A DNA stretch of 21,946 nucleotides from an uncultured Succinivibrio sp. (GTDB lineage: Bacteria; Pseudomonadota; Gammaproteobacteria; Enterobacterales; Succinivibrionaceae): positions 1-21,946 of the forward strand of contig CAAGAC010000125.1 of the NCBI GenBank assembly GCA_900767695.1. Reading direction: 5' to 3'. Shown one piece after another: positions 1-8,024 of this stretch. Both the position numbers and the translations under genes were made by a program. The notes under the pieces are model-generated. The model saw only the letters and a program-made list of their open reading frames with translations. It did no database searches and was not told the DNA's origin. How positions within the stretch are numbered: the first letter of the stretch is position 1; each line of letters begins with the position of its first letter.

Positions 1-731
1 CTGTTGTTCTCCTCGCTGTAGGGAAGCGAGGAGATGCGGCAGATCCTGCTCTTCCCGGGGCGCCTGGGCGGCAGGCGCCGCCCCGGCGTACTCCTCGGAG
101 AGCGATCTCGAGGACATCGCCTCGAGGATGTCCCTCTGCGCGGGGCTCCTTTCAATCTCGCGCGCGATCATGCCGCGCGAGGCGCGGTTGCTCGCCTCCT
201 TGAGCACCAGGGCCTGGAGATCGAAAAGCGCGCTTGCGGCGTGGCGGGCGTCCGTGGCCTTGGGGTTCGTGCGCCCCTCCTCTGAAAGCGCGGTCATGAG
301 CAGATCGGCTTGGGCTGAGTTGAGCTTCTGCCAGGCCTTGGCAAGCGAGGCGTTGTCCATCTGCTCGACGTGCGGGGCGAACGCCGAGAGCATGTCGGCG
401 GGGGCGTCGGCGCCGAGCTTCTCAAGCCTGCGGACGTAGTCGCCAGCGGCCTTGATCGAGGAGAGCAGGGCGCCGGCGTCAAGGGATCCTGGCGCGCACA
501 GCGCGCCAAGGGCCCTGCCGCACTCAAGGGCGAGGCGCTTGCGCCGCGCGCCGTCCTCGTTGCCTTGGTGAAGCCCTGGAAGGGGATTGAGGATCCCTTT
601 ATGGAGTCGAGCCTCACGGGAGGCTGCTTTCCAATCTGGACCTTGTGGCCATTGAAGGTTCCGGCAGTCTCGTCGATTCCGCGCTGATGGAGCTTCTGCA
701 TGGCGGCTGCGCCTGTATTGATCTCGGGCAT
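1..731 (-). CDS. hypothetical protein, reading frame disrupted, C-terminus beyond window
   Basis: I do not recognise the family. The ATG at 731-729 has a GGAG ribosome site six bases upstream. The first frame reads as plausible coding for about 44-60 residues (starts MPEINTGAAAMQKL) and then turns into a Pro/Ser/Arg-rich shadow that ends at 294. The -1 frame takes over and stays open from about base 600 to base 1, about 200 codons. It reads as a helical, soluble protein with stretches such as LLSSIKAAGDYVRRLEKL and SLAKAWQKLNSAQADLL. That frame has no ATG, GTG or TTG near the switch, so it cannot start on its own. A heptamer A AAG GGA, of the X XXY YYZ type used in -1 frameshifting, lies in phase at 600-594. 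No signal peptide or membrane segment is visible. The break may be a real decayed gene, an assembly error or a programmed shift. Confidence 0.55.
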
Positions 732-771
732 GGGGTTCTCCAATATGTGAGGATAATAGAGTATGGTTCTA

Positions 772-800
772 TTTATAGCATCATTGATTTTAAATGATAA
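772..800 (-). promoter_or_regulatory. putative sigma70 promoter of the left-edge gene
   Basis: On the reverse strand TTATCA (800-795), a 17-base spacer and TATAAA (777-772) match the -35 and -10 boxes at 4/6 and 5/6. Transcription would start near 765, giving a leader of about 35 bases before the ATG at 731. The AT-rich divergent gap 744-1008 around it shows nothing else firm. Confidence 0.4.
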
Positions 801-1008
801 AAGATCTGGCGTGAAATTTGGACTTGCTTACATTATGGACAATATAGTGCAGTTATTTTTTCAATGGCGGAGAATTGGCACGCTGTCGCGGGTGCTTTAG
901 CGGCGGCAAATGCAGGGGCAAAAGCGGGGCAGCGGCGCGGGGATTTCCCCGCAGGCCCTTTTGCGCCTAAGATCCACTCCATTGCCGTTTCATCTAGGAG
1001 ATTTTTGA

Positions 1009-4000
1009 ATGATCCCGCGCATCACACCGCTTGAGCCTTGCAGCGCATTGTGCTCCGAGTACCTTGAGGCCTTGAGGCAGGAGGGCTTCAAGGGCGATCT
1101 TGACGCCACCCGCCCGGGAAGGCTCCTGTGCGCGACCGACAACTCGGTCTACCAGTGCATGCCCCAGGCCGTGGTCTTCCCAAGGGACGAGGACGATCTC
1201 AGGGCCGCGCTCAGGGTGCGCGCCACTGACAGGTTCAAGAGCCTCGTGATCTCGGTGCGCGGCGGCGGCACCGGCACCAACGGCCAGTCGCTTTCAGCAG
1301 GCGTCATAATCGACTGCTCGCGCCACATGCGCGGCGTCAGGGGCCTTGACGTGGAGAGGCGCGAGGTCTGGGTCCAGCCGGGTGTCATCAAGGACGAGCT
1401 CAACGAGATGGTGAGGAAGCACGGGCTGTTCTTCTCGCCAGAGCTCTCAACCTCCTCCCGCGCCACGGTCGGCGGCATGGTGAGCGACGATGCGGCGGGG
1501 CAGGGCTCGCTCAAGTACGGCCGCACCTCGACCCATGTGAAGGCGGTGAGGGTGGTGCTCCTGGACGGCAGCGCGGCGCTCTTCGGGCCGGTGTCCGGGA
1601 AGGATCTTGAGGAGCGCATGGGGCGGCAAAGCCTTGAGGGCGAGATCTACCGCAAGATCGTGCCCCTCCTGCAGCGCGTCCACGCCAGGGCCGGCGAGAT
1701 ATTCCCCAAGCTCAACCGCTTCATGACCGGCTACGACTTCATCCACGCGTACGATCCAAAGATCGGCACCGTGAACCTTGCGCGCCTCGTGTGCGGCGCC
1801 GAGGGCACGCTGTGCGCCATATCCGAGGTGCTCCTCGATCTCACGCCCATCCCGAGCTTCCGCGAGCTCATCGTGGTCAAGTACGAGAACTACATCGCGG
1901 CGCTTAGAAACGCGCGCGATCTCATCGCCGCAGGCGCCCTCTCGGTGGAGACCGTGGACTCGAAGGTGCTGGGCCTTGCAAAACAGGACTCGGTGTGGCT
2001 TTCCGTCAAGGACTACATCGCGGAGGTGCCTGGGGCGGAGATCTCGGGCATCAACATCGTCGAGTTCTCAGGCTACGACCAGAGGGCCGAGCAGGAGAAG
2101 GCGATGGCGCTCTTTTCGGATCTGCAAAGGCGCGCGCAAAGCCGCGACGGCGGGATCCTGGGCGCGCAGATGGTGGAGACCCCGGAGGGGATCGCCGCAG
2201 TCTACGGCATGCGCAAGAAGTCGGTCGGGTTGCTTGCAAACGCCGCGGGCAGGCGCAAGCTCGTGGCCTTCACCGAGGACACCGTGGTTCCGCCGGAGAA
2301 CCTTGCAGACTACATAACCGAGTTCCGCGCGCTGCTCGATTCAAAGGGCGTTCCCTACGGGATGTTCGGGCATGTCGACACCGGCCTCATGCACGTGCGC
2401 CCGGCGCTTGACCTCACCACCGACGAGGACAGGCGCAAGCTGGTGGAGATCTCGGAGGGCGTCTCCGATCTTGTGAAAAAGTACGGCGGCCAGATGTGGG
2501 GCGAGCACGGCCGCGGCTACCGCAGCTGCTTTGGGCCCAAGTACTTCGGCGATCTCTATCCCGCGGCGCGCGAGGTCAAGGAGATCTTCGACCCTGGCAA
2601 TGTCCTGAACCCCGGCAAGATCTGCGTTCCGCTGCACAACGAGAAGGACCATCTGGTCGCCATCGACTCGCTCATGCGCGGCGATCTCGACCGCAAGGTG
2701 CCGATCTCGGTGCGCGACGGCTTTCGCGGGGCGTTTGCCTGCAACGGCAACGGGCAGTGCTTCAGCTACTCGACCGCCGCGCTGATGTGCCCAAGCTACC
2801 GCTACACGAGGGATCGCGCCCGCTCGCCCAAGGGCTACAGCGAGCTCATGCGCGACTGGATAGGGATCCTCAACGAGAAGGGCTTCTCGCCCATGGCCGA
2901 GGATGCCTCGGCCCTGGCAGGCTCCGCCATGCTCAGCTGGCCTCTGCGCGCCTTCAACACTCTCTTTCGCCGCAAGGGCGACTACAGCGCCGAGATCCTC
3001 GAGAAGATCCGCACCTGCCTTGCCTGCAAGTCCTGCAAGGGGATCTGCCCGACCCACGTCAACGCTGCCGATCTCAACTCGCGCTTCATCTCGATGTACT
3101 ACTCGCGCTACCTGCGCCCGAGCATGGACCTCCTGACGCTCAACGCCGAGTGGCTCATCCCGCTTGGCGCGAGGTTCCCGAGGCTCTCGAACCTCGCGCT
3201 GAGGTCGGGGCTGTGCAGGGGCCTCGTGCGCGCGCTCTTCTCGCTTGAGGATCTCCCGCTCTTCTGCATAAAGCCCCTGAAGGAGCTGTGCCATGACAAC
3301 GCCATCCCGTACCTCTCGCTGCGCACGGCGCTCAAGGCAAGGCCCGACGTCGCCATAATCTCCGATCCCTTCACGGCAGCCTACGAGGCCGAGGGCCTCA
3401 TGGCCCTTGCGCGCCTTGCGCGCGATCTGGGCTTCAGCGTCGGCATCCTCAAGCCCTACGTGAACGGCAAGCTCATGACCGTGCGCGGGGCCAGGCGCAT
3501 GTTCGTGCGCTACGCCTCAAGGCAGGCAGGGCGCCTCCAGGCGCTGTCGAGCGCAGGCATTGCGCTCGTGGGCTACGATCCGGCGCTCACCATCTGCTAC
3601 CGCGACGAGTACGAGGAGCTCCTGGGCCCCTCGCGCGGGGACTTCAACGTGATGCTCCCAGAGGAGTGGCTCTCATCCGCCCTCGCCTCGGAGCGCGCCA
3701 GGGAGGCGCTCTCCAGGATCTCCGGCGCTGTCAGGGCTTGCGCGGGGAAGGACCGGTACCAGGGCCCCTGGTACCTCTTCTCGCACTGCACCGAGGCGGC
3801 TCTGCTGCCAAAGTCGGTCCGGGACTGGCAGCAGGTGATGGGCGCCTTCGGACTCACGCTCATCCCGGTGCCGGTCGCCTGCTGCGGCATGGCCGGGCTT
3901 CACGGTCACATGAGCGCCAATTTGGAGGAGAGCCGCCGCGTGTACGCGCAGAACTGGAAGCCGCGCCTGGACGCGCGCCCGTTCGAGCGCTGCCTCGCAA

Positions 4001-4113
4001 CCGGCTACTCCTGCCGCTCGCAGGTCGAGCGCATGGAGGGCAGGCCGCTTGAGCACCCAGTGATGGTGCTGGAGCGCCTGCTTGGAGAGGCACTCGATGG
4101 CAGGGCTTCCTAG
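1009..4113 (+). CDS. ydiJ: YdiJ-type FAD/4Fe-4S D-2-hydroxyacid (D-2-hydroxyglutarate) dehydrogenase
   Basis: This 1034-residue protein is co-linear with E. coli YdiJ (1018 residues), which oxidises D-2-hydroxyglutarate. An N-terminal FAD-binding PCMH domain carries the flavin loop RGGGTGTNGQ near residues 84-93, followed by the FAD-oxidase C domain with GHVDTGLMHVRP near 454-465. A ferredoxin-like part has cysteines C578, C584 and C594 and then C670-x2-C673-x2-C676-x3-C680. The C-terminal cysteine-rich domain has SHC at 925-927, CCG at 958-960 and C1002 in GYSCRSQ. All cluster-binding cysteines are present, so the enzyme should be active, passing electrons from a D-2-hydroxyacid through FAD and Fe-S to a quinone or other acceptor. 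The ATG has an AGGAG site nine bases upstream and aligns with the E. coli start. The next gene overlaps its end. Substrate is inferred from the family. Confidence 0.93.
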   Translation: MIPRITPLEPCSALCSEYLEALRQEGFKGDLDATRPGRLLCATDNSVYQCMPQAVVFPRDEDDLRAALRVRATDRFKSLVISVRGGGTGTNGQSLSAGVIIDCSRHMRGVRGLDVERREVWVQPGVIKDELNEMVRKHGLFFSPELSTSSRATVGGMVSDDAAGQGSLKYGRTSTHVKAVRVVLLDGSAALFGPVSGKDLEERMGRQSLEGEIYRKIVPLLQRVHARAGEIFPKLNRFMTGYDFIHAYDPKIGTVNLARLVCGAEGTLCAISEVLLDLTPIPSFRELIVVKYENYIAALRNARDLIAAGALSVETVDSKVLGLAKQDSVWLSVKDYIAEVPGAEISGINIVEFSGYDQRAEQEKAMALFSDLQRRAQSRDGGILGAQMVETPEGIAAVYGMRKKSVGLLANAAGRRKLVAFTEDTVVPPENLADYITEFRALLDSKGVPYGMFGHVDTGLMHVRPALDLTTDEDRRKLVEISEGVSDLVKKYGGQMWGEHGRGYRSCFGPKYFGDLYPAAREVKEIFDPGNVLNPGKICVPLHNEKDHLVAIDSLMRGDLDRKVPISVRDGFRGAFACNGNGQCFSYSTAALMCPSYRYTRDRARSPKGYSELMRDWIGILNEKGFSPMAEDASALAGSAMLSWPLRAFNTLFRRKGDYSAEILEKIRTCLACKSCKGICPTHVNAADLNSRFISMYYSRYLRPSMDLLTLNAEWLIPLGARFPRLSNLALRSGLCRGLVRALFSLEDLPLFCIKPLKELCHDNAIPYLSLRTALKARPDVAIISDPFTAAYEAEGLMALARLARDLGFSVGILKPYVNGKLMTVRGARRMFVRYASRQAGRLQALSSAGIALVGYDPALTICYRDEYEELLGPSRGDFNVMLPEEWLSSALASERAREALSRISGAVRACAGKDRYQGPWYLFSHCTEAALLPKSVRDWQQVMGAFGLTLIPVPVACCGMAGLHGHMSANLEESRRVYAQNWKPRLDARPFERCLATGYSCRSQVERMEGRPLEHPVMVLERLLGEALDGRAS

Positions 4114-4618
4114 GCGCGAGATCCTCGCCCTCGTCCTGGGCTACGGGGCCTTCTTCATCGCAGGCCCCGCGCTGATGGTTGGCCTGGCATATATCCTGCC
4201 CGGCGGCTTCCTGCCGTCCTCGCGGCTTGGGCTTGGCATAGGCGCGATGTCCTCGGGCTTTGGCGCCTTCCTCGTCGTGTGGGCAAACCATGAGCTCTGG
4301 ACCCGCGGCCACGGCGGGGCCGCCGACATCGGCCCGGTCAGGATCTCGAGGCGCACCGACGCGCTCGTCACCACCGGCCCCTACGCCCTTTGCCGCAACC
4401 CCATGCATTTGGGGCTGTTCCTGTTCTATTTGGGCCTTGCCTGTGCTATAAATTCCCTCAGCAGCCTGGCCGTTCCGGCGCTCACCCTGGCGTTCGCCTA
4501 CCTAAGCGCCGTGCATTTCGACGAGCCCAGGCTCAGGCGGGACTTTACCGAGTCCTACGCCGCCTGGAGCGCGGAAGTTCCGCGTTTCCTTCCTGCCCTC
4601 CGAAGGAAGAAGTTCTGA
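4097..4618 (+). CDS. isoprenylcysteine carboxyl methyltransferase / phospholipid methyltransferase-like membrane protein
   Basis: The protein has 173 residues and about four hydrophobic segments (roughly residues 10-33, 41-63 and a long hairpin 107-138). The signature of the ICMT/PEMT family is in the second half: TTGPYALCRNPMHLG followed by FDEPRLRRDFTESYAAW, which forms the S-adenosylmethionine site at the membrane face. The true methyl acceptor of most bacterial members is unknown, so only a SAM-dependent membrane methyltransferase can be claimed. The start is ATG 4097, with GGAGAGG at 4084-4090 inside ydiJ. An upstream TTG at 4082 has no ribosome site. The 17-base overlap with ydiJ suggests translational coupling, and ilvI follows after 46 bases. 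Confidence 0.75.
   Translation: MAGLPRREILALVLGYGAFFIAGPALMVGLAYILPGGFLPSSRLGLGIGAMSSGFGAFLVVWANHELWTRGHGGAADIGPVRISRRTDALVTTGPYALCRNPMHLGLFLFYLGLACAINSLSSLAVPALTLAFAYLSAVHFDEPRLRRDFTESYAAWSAEVPRFLPALRRKKF
4444..4452 (+). promoter_or_regulatory. possible extended -10 promoter inside the methyltransferase gene, upstream of ilvI
   Basis: TGC followed by TATAAA is an extended -10 element and stands out in GC-rich coding DNA. No good -35 box is present 17 bases upstream. It would give a leader of about 200 bases for the first ilvIH pair, whose own gap of 46 bases is too small for a full promoter plus leader. Confidence 0.25.
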
Positions 4619-4664
4619 TCCTCCGACGAAGGAAAAATGTTTTTTTGCTTTTGATGGAGTTCCC

Positions 4665-6374
4665 ATGGCATTGATGTCAGGCGCCCAGATGCTGGTGCGC
4701 ACGCTTGAGGATTTGGGGGTCGAGTACCTGTTCGGTTATCCGGGCGGGGCGGTGCTCGACATTTACGACGCCCTGCACGACTCTAAGAAGATCCACCACG
4801 TGCTCGGGCGCCACGAGCAGGGTGTAGCCCACGCCGCGGACGGCTACGCCCGCGCCACCGGCAGGGTGGGCGTATGCCTCGTGACCTCGGGCCCCGGCGC
4901 TACCAACACCGTGACCTCCATAGCCACCGCCTACATGGACTCCGTCCCGATGGTCGTCATCACGGGCCAGGTCGGCACCCCGCTCATCGGCTCCGACGCC
5001 TTCCAGGAAGTGGACACCATCGGCATCACCAGGCCCATCGTCAAGCACTCCTACCTCTGCCAGAAGGCGACCGACATTCCAAGGTACCTGAGGCAGGCCT
5101 TCTACCTTGCCTCCACCGGCCGCCCCGGTCCCGTCGTCGTCGACGTGCCCAAGGACTGCGTGCGCCCCTCGGTCAAGTTCGAGTACCCCGAGCCCGAGCC
5201 CGTGAAGATGCGCTCCTACAACCCGACCACCCAGGGCCACCGCGGCCAGGTGCGCCGCGCCGCCAAGATGCTCGCCGAGGCCGAGCGCCCGGTGCTGATG
5301 CTAGGCGGCGGCGTGATCTCCTCGGAAGGCTCCGAGGAGGCGCGGCAGCTTGCCAGGATGTTCCGCCTGCCGGTGGTGGCGACGCTGATGGGCCTTGGCG
5401 CCTACCCGGGCTCGGATGATCAGTTCCTCGGCATGCTCGGCATGCACGGCACCTACGAGGCCAACATGGCGATGGACAAGGCTGATCTCGTGCTTGCCGT
5501 CGGCGTGCGCTTCGACGACCGCGTGACGAACTCCGTCCCCAAGTTCTGCCCGGCCGCGAAGATAGTCCACGTGGACATCGATCCCGCCTCCATCTCGAAG
5601 ACCGTCGAGGCCGACATCCCAATCGTGGGCGACGCGAGGACCGTGCTCGGGCAGTTCCTCGACTCGGCAAAGGAGCAGAAGCTTGGCTGCAACGAGAAGG
5701 CCATGGAGGCGTGGTGGCAGGCCATCGCCAAGTGGCGCGCCGCCAAGTGCCTTGCCTATGACACAGATCCGAGGATCATCAAGCCCCAGCAGGTCGTCGA
5801 GTCGCTCTACCGCGCGACGAAGGGCGACGCGATCATCGTCACCGACGTCGGCCAGCACCAGATGTTCGCGGCGCAGTACTTCAAGTTCGACACTCCCCGC
5901 TCGTTCCTCTCCTCGGGGGGCCTGGGAACCATGGGCTACGGCTTCCCGGCGGCAATCGGCGCCTGGGTGGGGGAGCGCGGCCGGCCCGTGTGCCTCATAA
6001 CCGGCGACGGCTCCTTCCAGATGAACATCCAGGAGCTCTCGACCTGCCGCCAGTTCCGCATACCGCTCAAGATCTTCATCCTCGACAACCACACGCTCGG
6101 CATGGTCAGGCAGTGGCAGATGATGTTCTACCGCGGGCGCATCAGCTGGACCGATCTCAACGACAACCCCGACTTCGTGGCCGTGGCAAAGGCCTACGGG
6201 CACGAGGGGCAGTATGTGGACGATCCTGCAAAACTCGATGCGGCAATAGACGCGGCGCTGTCCAGGAAGGACAGCCTGGTCATAACCGACATCCGCTGCG
6301 ACACCGACGCCAAGGTGCTGCCGATGCAGCAGGGCGGCGGCAGCATGTCGGACATGTTCATGTCGGAGGCCTGA
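4665..6374 (+). CDS. ilvI: acetolactate synthase (AHAS) large subunit, copy 1
   Basis: This enzyme condenses pyruvate with pyruvate or 2-ketobutyrate, the first common step of valine, leucine and isoleucine synthesis, using thiamine diphosphate, Mg2+ and FAD. The 569 residues match E. coli IlvI (AHAS III) from end to end: FGYPGGAVLDIYDAL near the start, catalytic Glu51 in RHEQG, SGPGATN, DAFQEVD, the FAD motif RFDDR at 282-286, and the ThDP motif beginning GDGSFQMN at 447. Trp484 in MVRQWQ is the position known from E. coli AHAS II (Trp464) to favour 2-ketobutyrate and to bind sulfonylurea herbicides. The ATG at 4665 has GGAG at 4656-4659. The small subunit starts three bases after the stop, so the pair is one operon, possibly read from ydiJ as well. 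Confidence 0.95.
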   Translation: MALMSGAQMLVRTLEDLGVEYLFGYPGGAVLDIYDALHDSKKIHHVLGRHEQGVAHAADGYARATGRVGVCLVTSGPGATNTVTSIATAYMDSVPMVVITGQVGTPLIGSDAFQEVDTIGITRPIVKHSYLCQKATDIPRYLRQAFYLASTGRPGPVVVDVPKDCVRPSVKFEYPEPEPVKMRSYNPTTQGHRGQVRRAAKMLAEAERPVLMLGGGVISSEGSEEARQLARMFRLPVVATLMGLGAYPGSDDQFLGMLGMHGTYEANMAMDKADLVLAVGVRFDDRVTNSVPKFCPAAKIVHVDIDPASISKTVEADIPIVGDARTVLGQFLDSAKEQKLGCNEKAMEAWWQAIAKWRAAKCLAYDTDPRIIKPQQVVESLYRATKGDAIIVTDVGQHQMFAAQYFKFDTPRSFLSSGGLGTMGYGFPAAIGAWVGERGRPVCLITGDGSFQMNIQELSTCRQFRIPLKIFILDNHTLGMVRQWQMMFYRGRISWTDLNDNPDFVAVAKAYGHEGQYVDDPAKLDAAIDAALSRKDSLVITDIRCDTDAKVLPMQQGGGSMSDMFMSEA

Positions 6375-6377
6375 CAG

Positions 6378-6881
6378 ATGCGCCAGATAATCTCAATCCT
6401 GCTTGAAAACGAAACCGGCGCGCTCTCGCGCGTCGTCGGCCTGTTTTCCCAGCGCGGGTACAACATCGAGAACATCACCGCGGCCCCGACCGAGGATCCC
6501 TCGGTCACCCGCATCACCATCCTCACCCAGAGCGACAAGGTCGAGCTCGGGCGCATCACCAAGCAGCTGCACAAGCTCGTCAACGTGATCCGCGTCTACG
6601 CCCAGGAGGACGACAGTTCCGGGGTGGTCGAGCGCGAGATCCTCTTCCTGAAGGTGCAGGCCATCGGGCACGGCGTGCGCGCCGAGCTCAAGAACCTCTG
6701 CGACATCTTCAAGGCGGAGATAGTGGATGTCACCCCCGAGCAGTACATTCTCCAGTACGTCGGCCCCTCGTCCGAGATAGACCGCTTCCTGAAGGCTGTC
6801 GAGGACTCGGCCGACGTCATCGAGACCGTGCGCTCGGGCGTGTGCGGGATCTTCCGCGGCGACCACTCGCTGCGCGTCTGA
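6378..6881 (+). CDS. ilvH: acetolactate synthase small (regulatory) subunit, copy 1
   Basis: The 167 residues align with E. coli IlvH (163). An N-terminal ACT domain (about 1-75, starting MRQIISILLENETGALSRVV) is followed by the C-terminal domain that activates the catalytic subunit, ending in GVCGIFRGDHSLRV. Asn11, Gly14 and Asn29, residues where changes make E. coli IlvH insensitive to valine, are all conserved, so valine feedback inhibition is expected. It lies three bases after copy 1 of the large subunit and is followed by a strong hairpin terminator. Confidence 0.94.
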   Translation: MRQIISILLENETGALSRVVGLFSQRGYNIENITAAPTEDPSVTRITILTQSDKVELGRITKQLHKLVNVIRVYAQEDDSSGVVEREILFLKVQAIGHGVRAELKNLCDIFKAEIVDVTPEQYILQYVGPSSEIDRFLKAVEDSADVIETVRSGVCGIFRGDHSLRV

Positions 6882-6896
6882 CACAGCCTGAAATCT

Positions 6897-6926
6897 AAAA
6901 AGGCCCGCCCCGCCGGGGCGGGCTTT
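6897..6926 (+). terminator. intrinsic terminator after ilvIH copy 1
   Basis: A perfect nine-pair GC stem, GCCCGCCCC (6903-6911) and GGGGCGGGC (6915-6923), closes a three-base loop. It is preceded by an A-run and followed by TTTC. Only about 20 bases separate it from the next start codon, so the next gene must be read by read-through. Confidence 0.8.
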
Positions 6927-6944
6927 CAAGCATTAGGAGAACCC

Positions 6945-7967
6945 ATGAGGGACATCGCAGATGCGATCGCGGAACTGAATGAAAAGGGCGATTACTTTGG
7001 GATCATCAGGCTCATCGAGAAGCTGCAGGAGCCCGACTACGGCCTCACGCTCGACTACGCCCGCGCCTGCATCAACGCCGCAGGCTCGGTGCAGGACGGC
7101 TACGCTCTCTTGGAGCAGGCCTCCAAGGGCCTCGACTCCTGGGCGTCCGAGGGGCGCGACGACGCCAGGTGGCTCTTCTACAAGGGCTGCGTGCTCTACC
7201 GCCAGGGCCTGATCCCTGATGCGTTAAACCGCTTCACCAAGGCCCTTGGAAAGGTGCCCGCCAGGGACCCCGACGGCCTCTTCCCCAAGATCCGCGCCAT
7301 GGCCGAGGCCTGCCGCCAGGCCATGATCGAAAGCGAGTTCAAGGGCCCCGACGACTCGCTCAGGGAGGCCCTGGAGTCCCACGTGCGCAGCGAGCTTGGG
7401 GAGTTCACAGCGCTTGCGACAAGCTTCAAGGTAAGGCTTCTGAGGGTGCCGCCCACGGATGCGCACCCATACAACATGCTGGTCACCTCGGGGCTTGCCG
7501 CGCGCTCTCTTCCCGTGCCCGAGGGCTTTGACCGCGGCGCCAACTCGCGCCTCGAGCTGTGCCTGCCGCTGCCTAGGGAGTACGACTTCGTAGGCGACAA
7601 GGACGCCAACTGGGAGGTGTTCCTGATGCTCTCGCTCATCGAGCACGTGATCTCCTCGGACCACTTCATCGGCTTTGGCTACTTTGTCGACGAGGAGAGG
7701 CCCCTTGCCAGGGGCACGGCGTTCTGCGGGGCGATGCTCACGGCGCTTGGCGACTACGGCGGAGGGGCGCAGGAGCTGAGGCTCCCGGGCGGGGACATCG
7801 TGCGCTACTTCCAGGTGGTGCCGCTTCTTCCCATGGAGTGCCGCTACCGCCACAGCCACAGCGCGATGGAGCTATTGCAGGTGTTCTCGTCGCGCCATGC
7901 CGCGCTCACGCCCTTCTACGCCTCGCGGCCTGACTTTTGTCAGAGTGTTGACGCGGCAATGGCCTGA
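6945..7967 (+). CDS. TPR and suppressor-of-fused (SUFU) domain protein
   Basis: The 340 residues fall into two parts. The N-terminal third is helical and contains a TPR-like repeat (about residues 74-105, WLFYKGCVLYRQG then ALNRFTKAL). From about 155 to 318 it resembles bacterial suppressor-of-fused-like domains: HPYNMLVTSGLAARSLPVPEG, RLELCLPLP, a Trp-containing helix, HFIGFGYFV, FCGAML and a C-terminal YFQVVPLLPMECRY stretch. SUFU-like domains in bacteria often occur in immunity-type or regulatory proteins, but no toxin gene is adjacent and the cellular role is unknown. There is no signal peptide. The ATG has AGGAGA five bases upstream. It sits between two ilvIH pairs and its 3' end contains the promoter of the second pair. 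Confidence 0.75.
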   Translation: MRDIADAIAELNEKGDYFGIIRLIEKLQEPDYGLTLDYARACINAAGSVQDGYALLEQASKGLDSWASEGRDDARWLFYKGCVLYRQGLIPDALNRFTKALGKVPARDPDGLFPKIRAMAEACRQAMIESEFKGPDDSLREALESHVRSELGEFTALATSFKVRLLRVPPTDAHPYNMLVTSGLAARSLPVPEGFDRGANSRLELCLPLPREYDFVGDKDANWEVFLMLSLIEHVISSDHFIGFGYFVDEERPLARGTAFCGAMLTALGDYGGGAQELRLPGGDIVRYFQVVPLLPMECRYRHSHSAMELLQVFSSRHAALTPFYASRPDFCQSVDAAMA

Positions 7968-7975
7968 TTTAGAAT
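7948..7975 (+). promoter_or_regulatory. sigma70-like promoter of ilvIH copy 2
   Basis: TTGACG (7948-7953, 5/6), a 16-base spacer and TAGAAT (7970-7975, 5/6) form the best promoter match in the window. It overlaps the last codons of the SUFU-domain gene. Transcription would begin near 7982, about 43 bases before the ATG at 8025. Confidence 0.55.
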
Positions 7976-8024
7976 TGAATCAGCCAAAGGATTTCTGAAA
8001 TTCCAGATGGAAACGGAAGGAAAA

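Noticed and set aside
128..687. Forward-strand open frames over the left-edge gene
   Set aside because: They mirror the reverse-strand coding frames, lack ribosome sites and have the Ala/Ser/Arg-rich composition of shadow frames in GC-rich DNA.
937..961. GCGGGG/CCCCGC hairpin followed by CCCTTTT upstream of ydiJ, possible terminator or attenuator
   Set aside because: The stem has only six pairs, six bases separate it from a four-base T-run, and no leader peptide or alternative pairing is visible.
4586..4646. TTCCTTC/GAAGGAA hairpin plus T-run before ilvI copy 1 as a classical amino-acid attenuator
   Set aside because: The stem lies over 30 bases from the T-run, no Val/Leu/Ile-rich leader peptide is present, and the stretch mostly overlaps the methyltransferase coding end.
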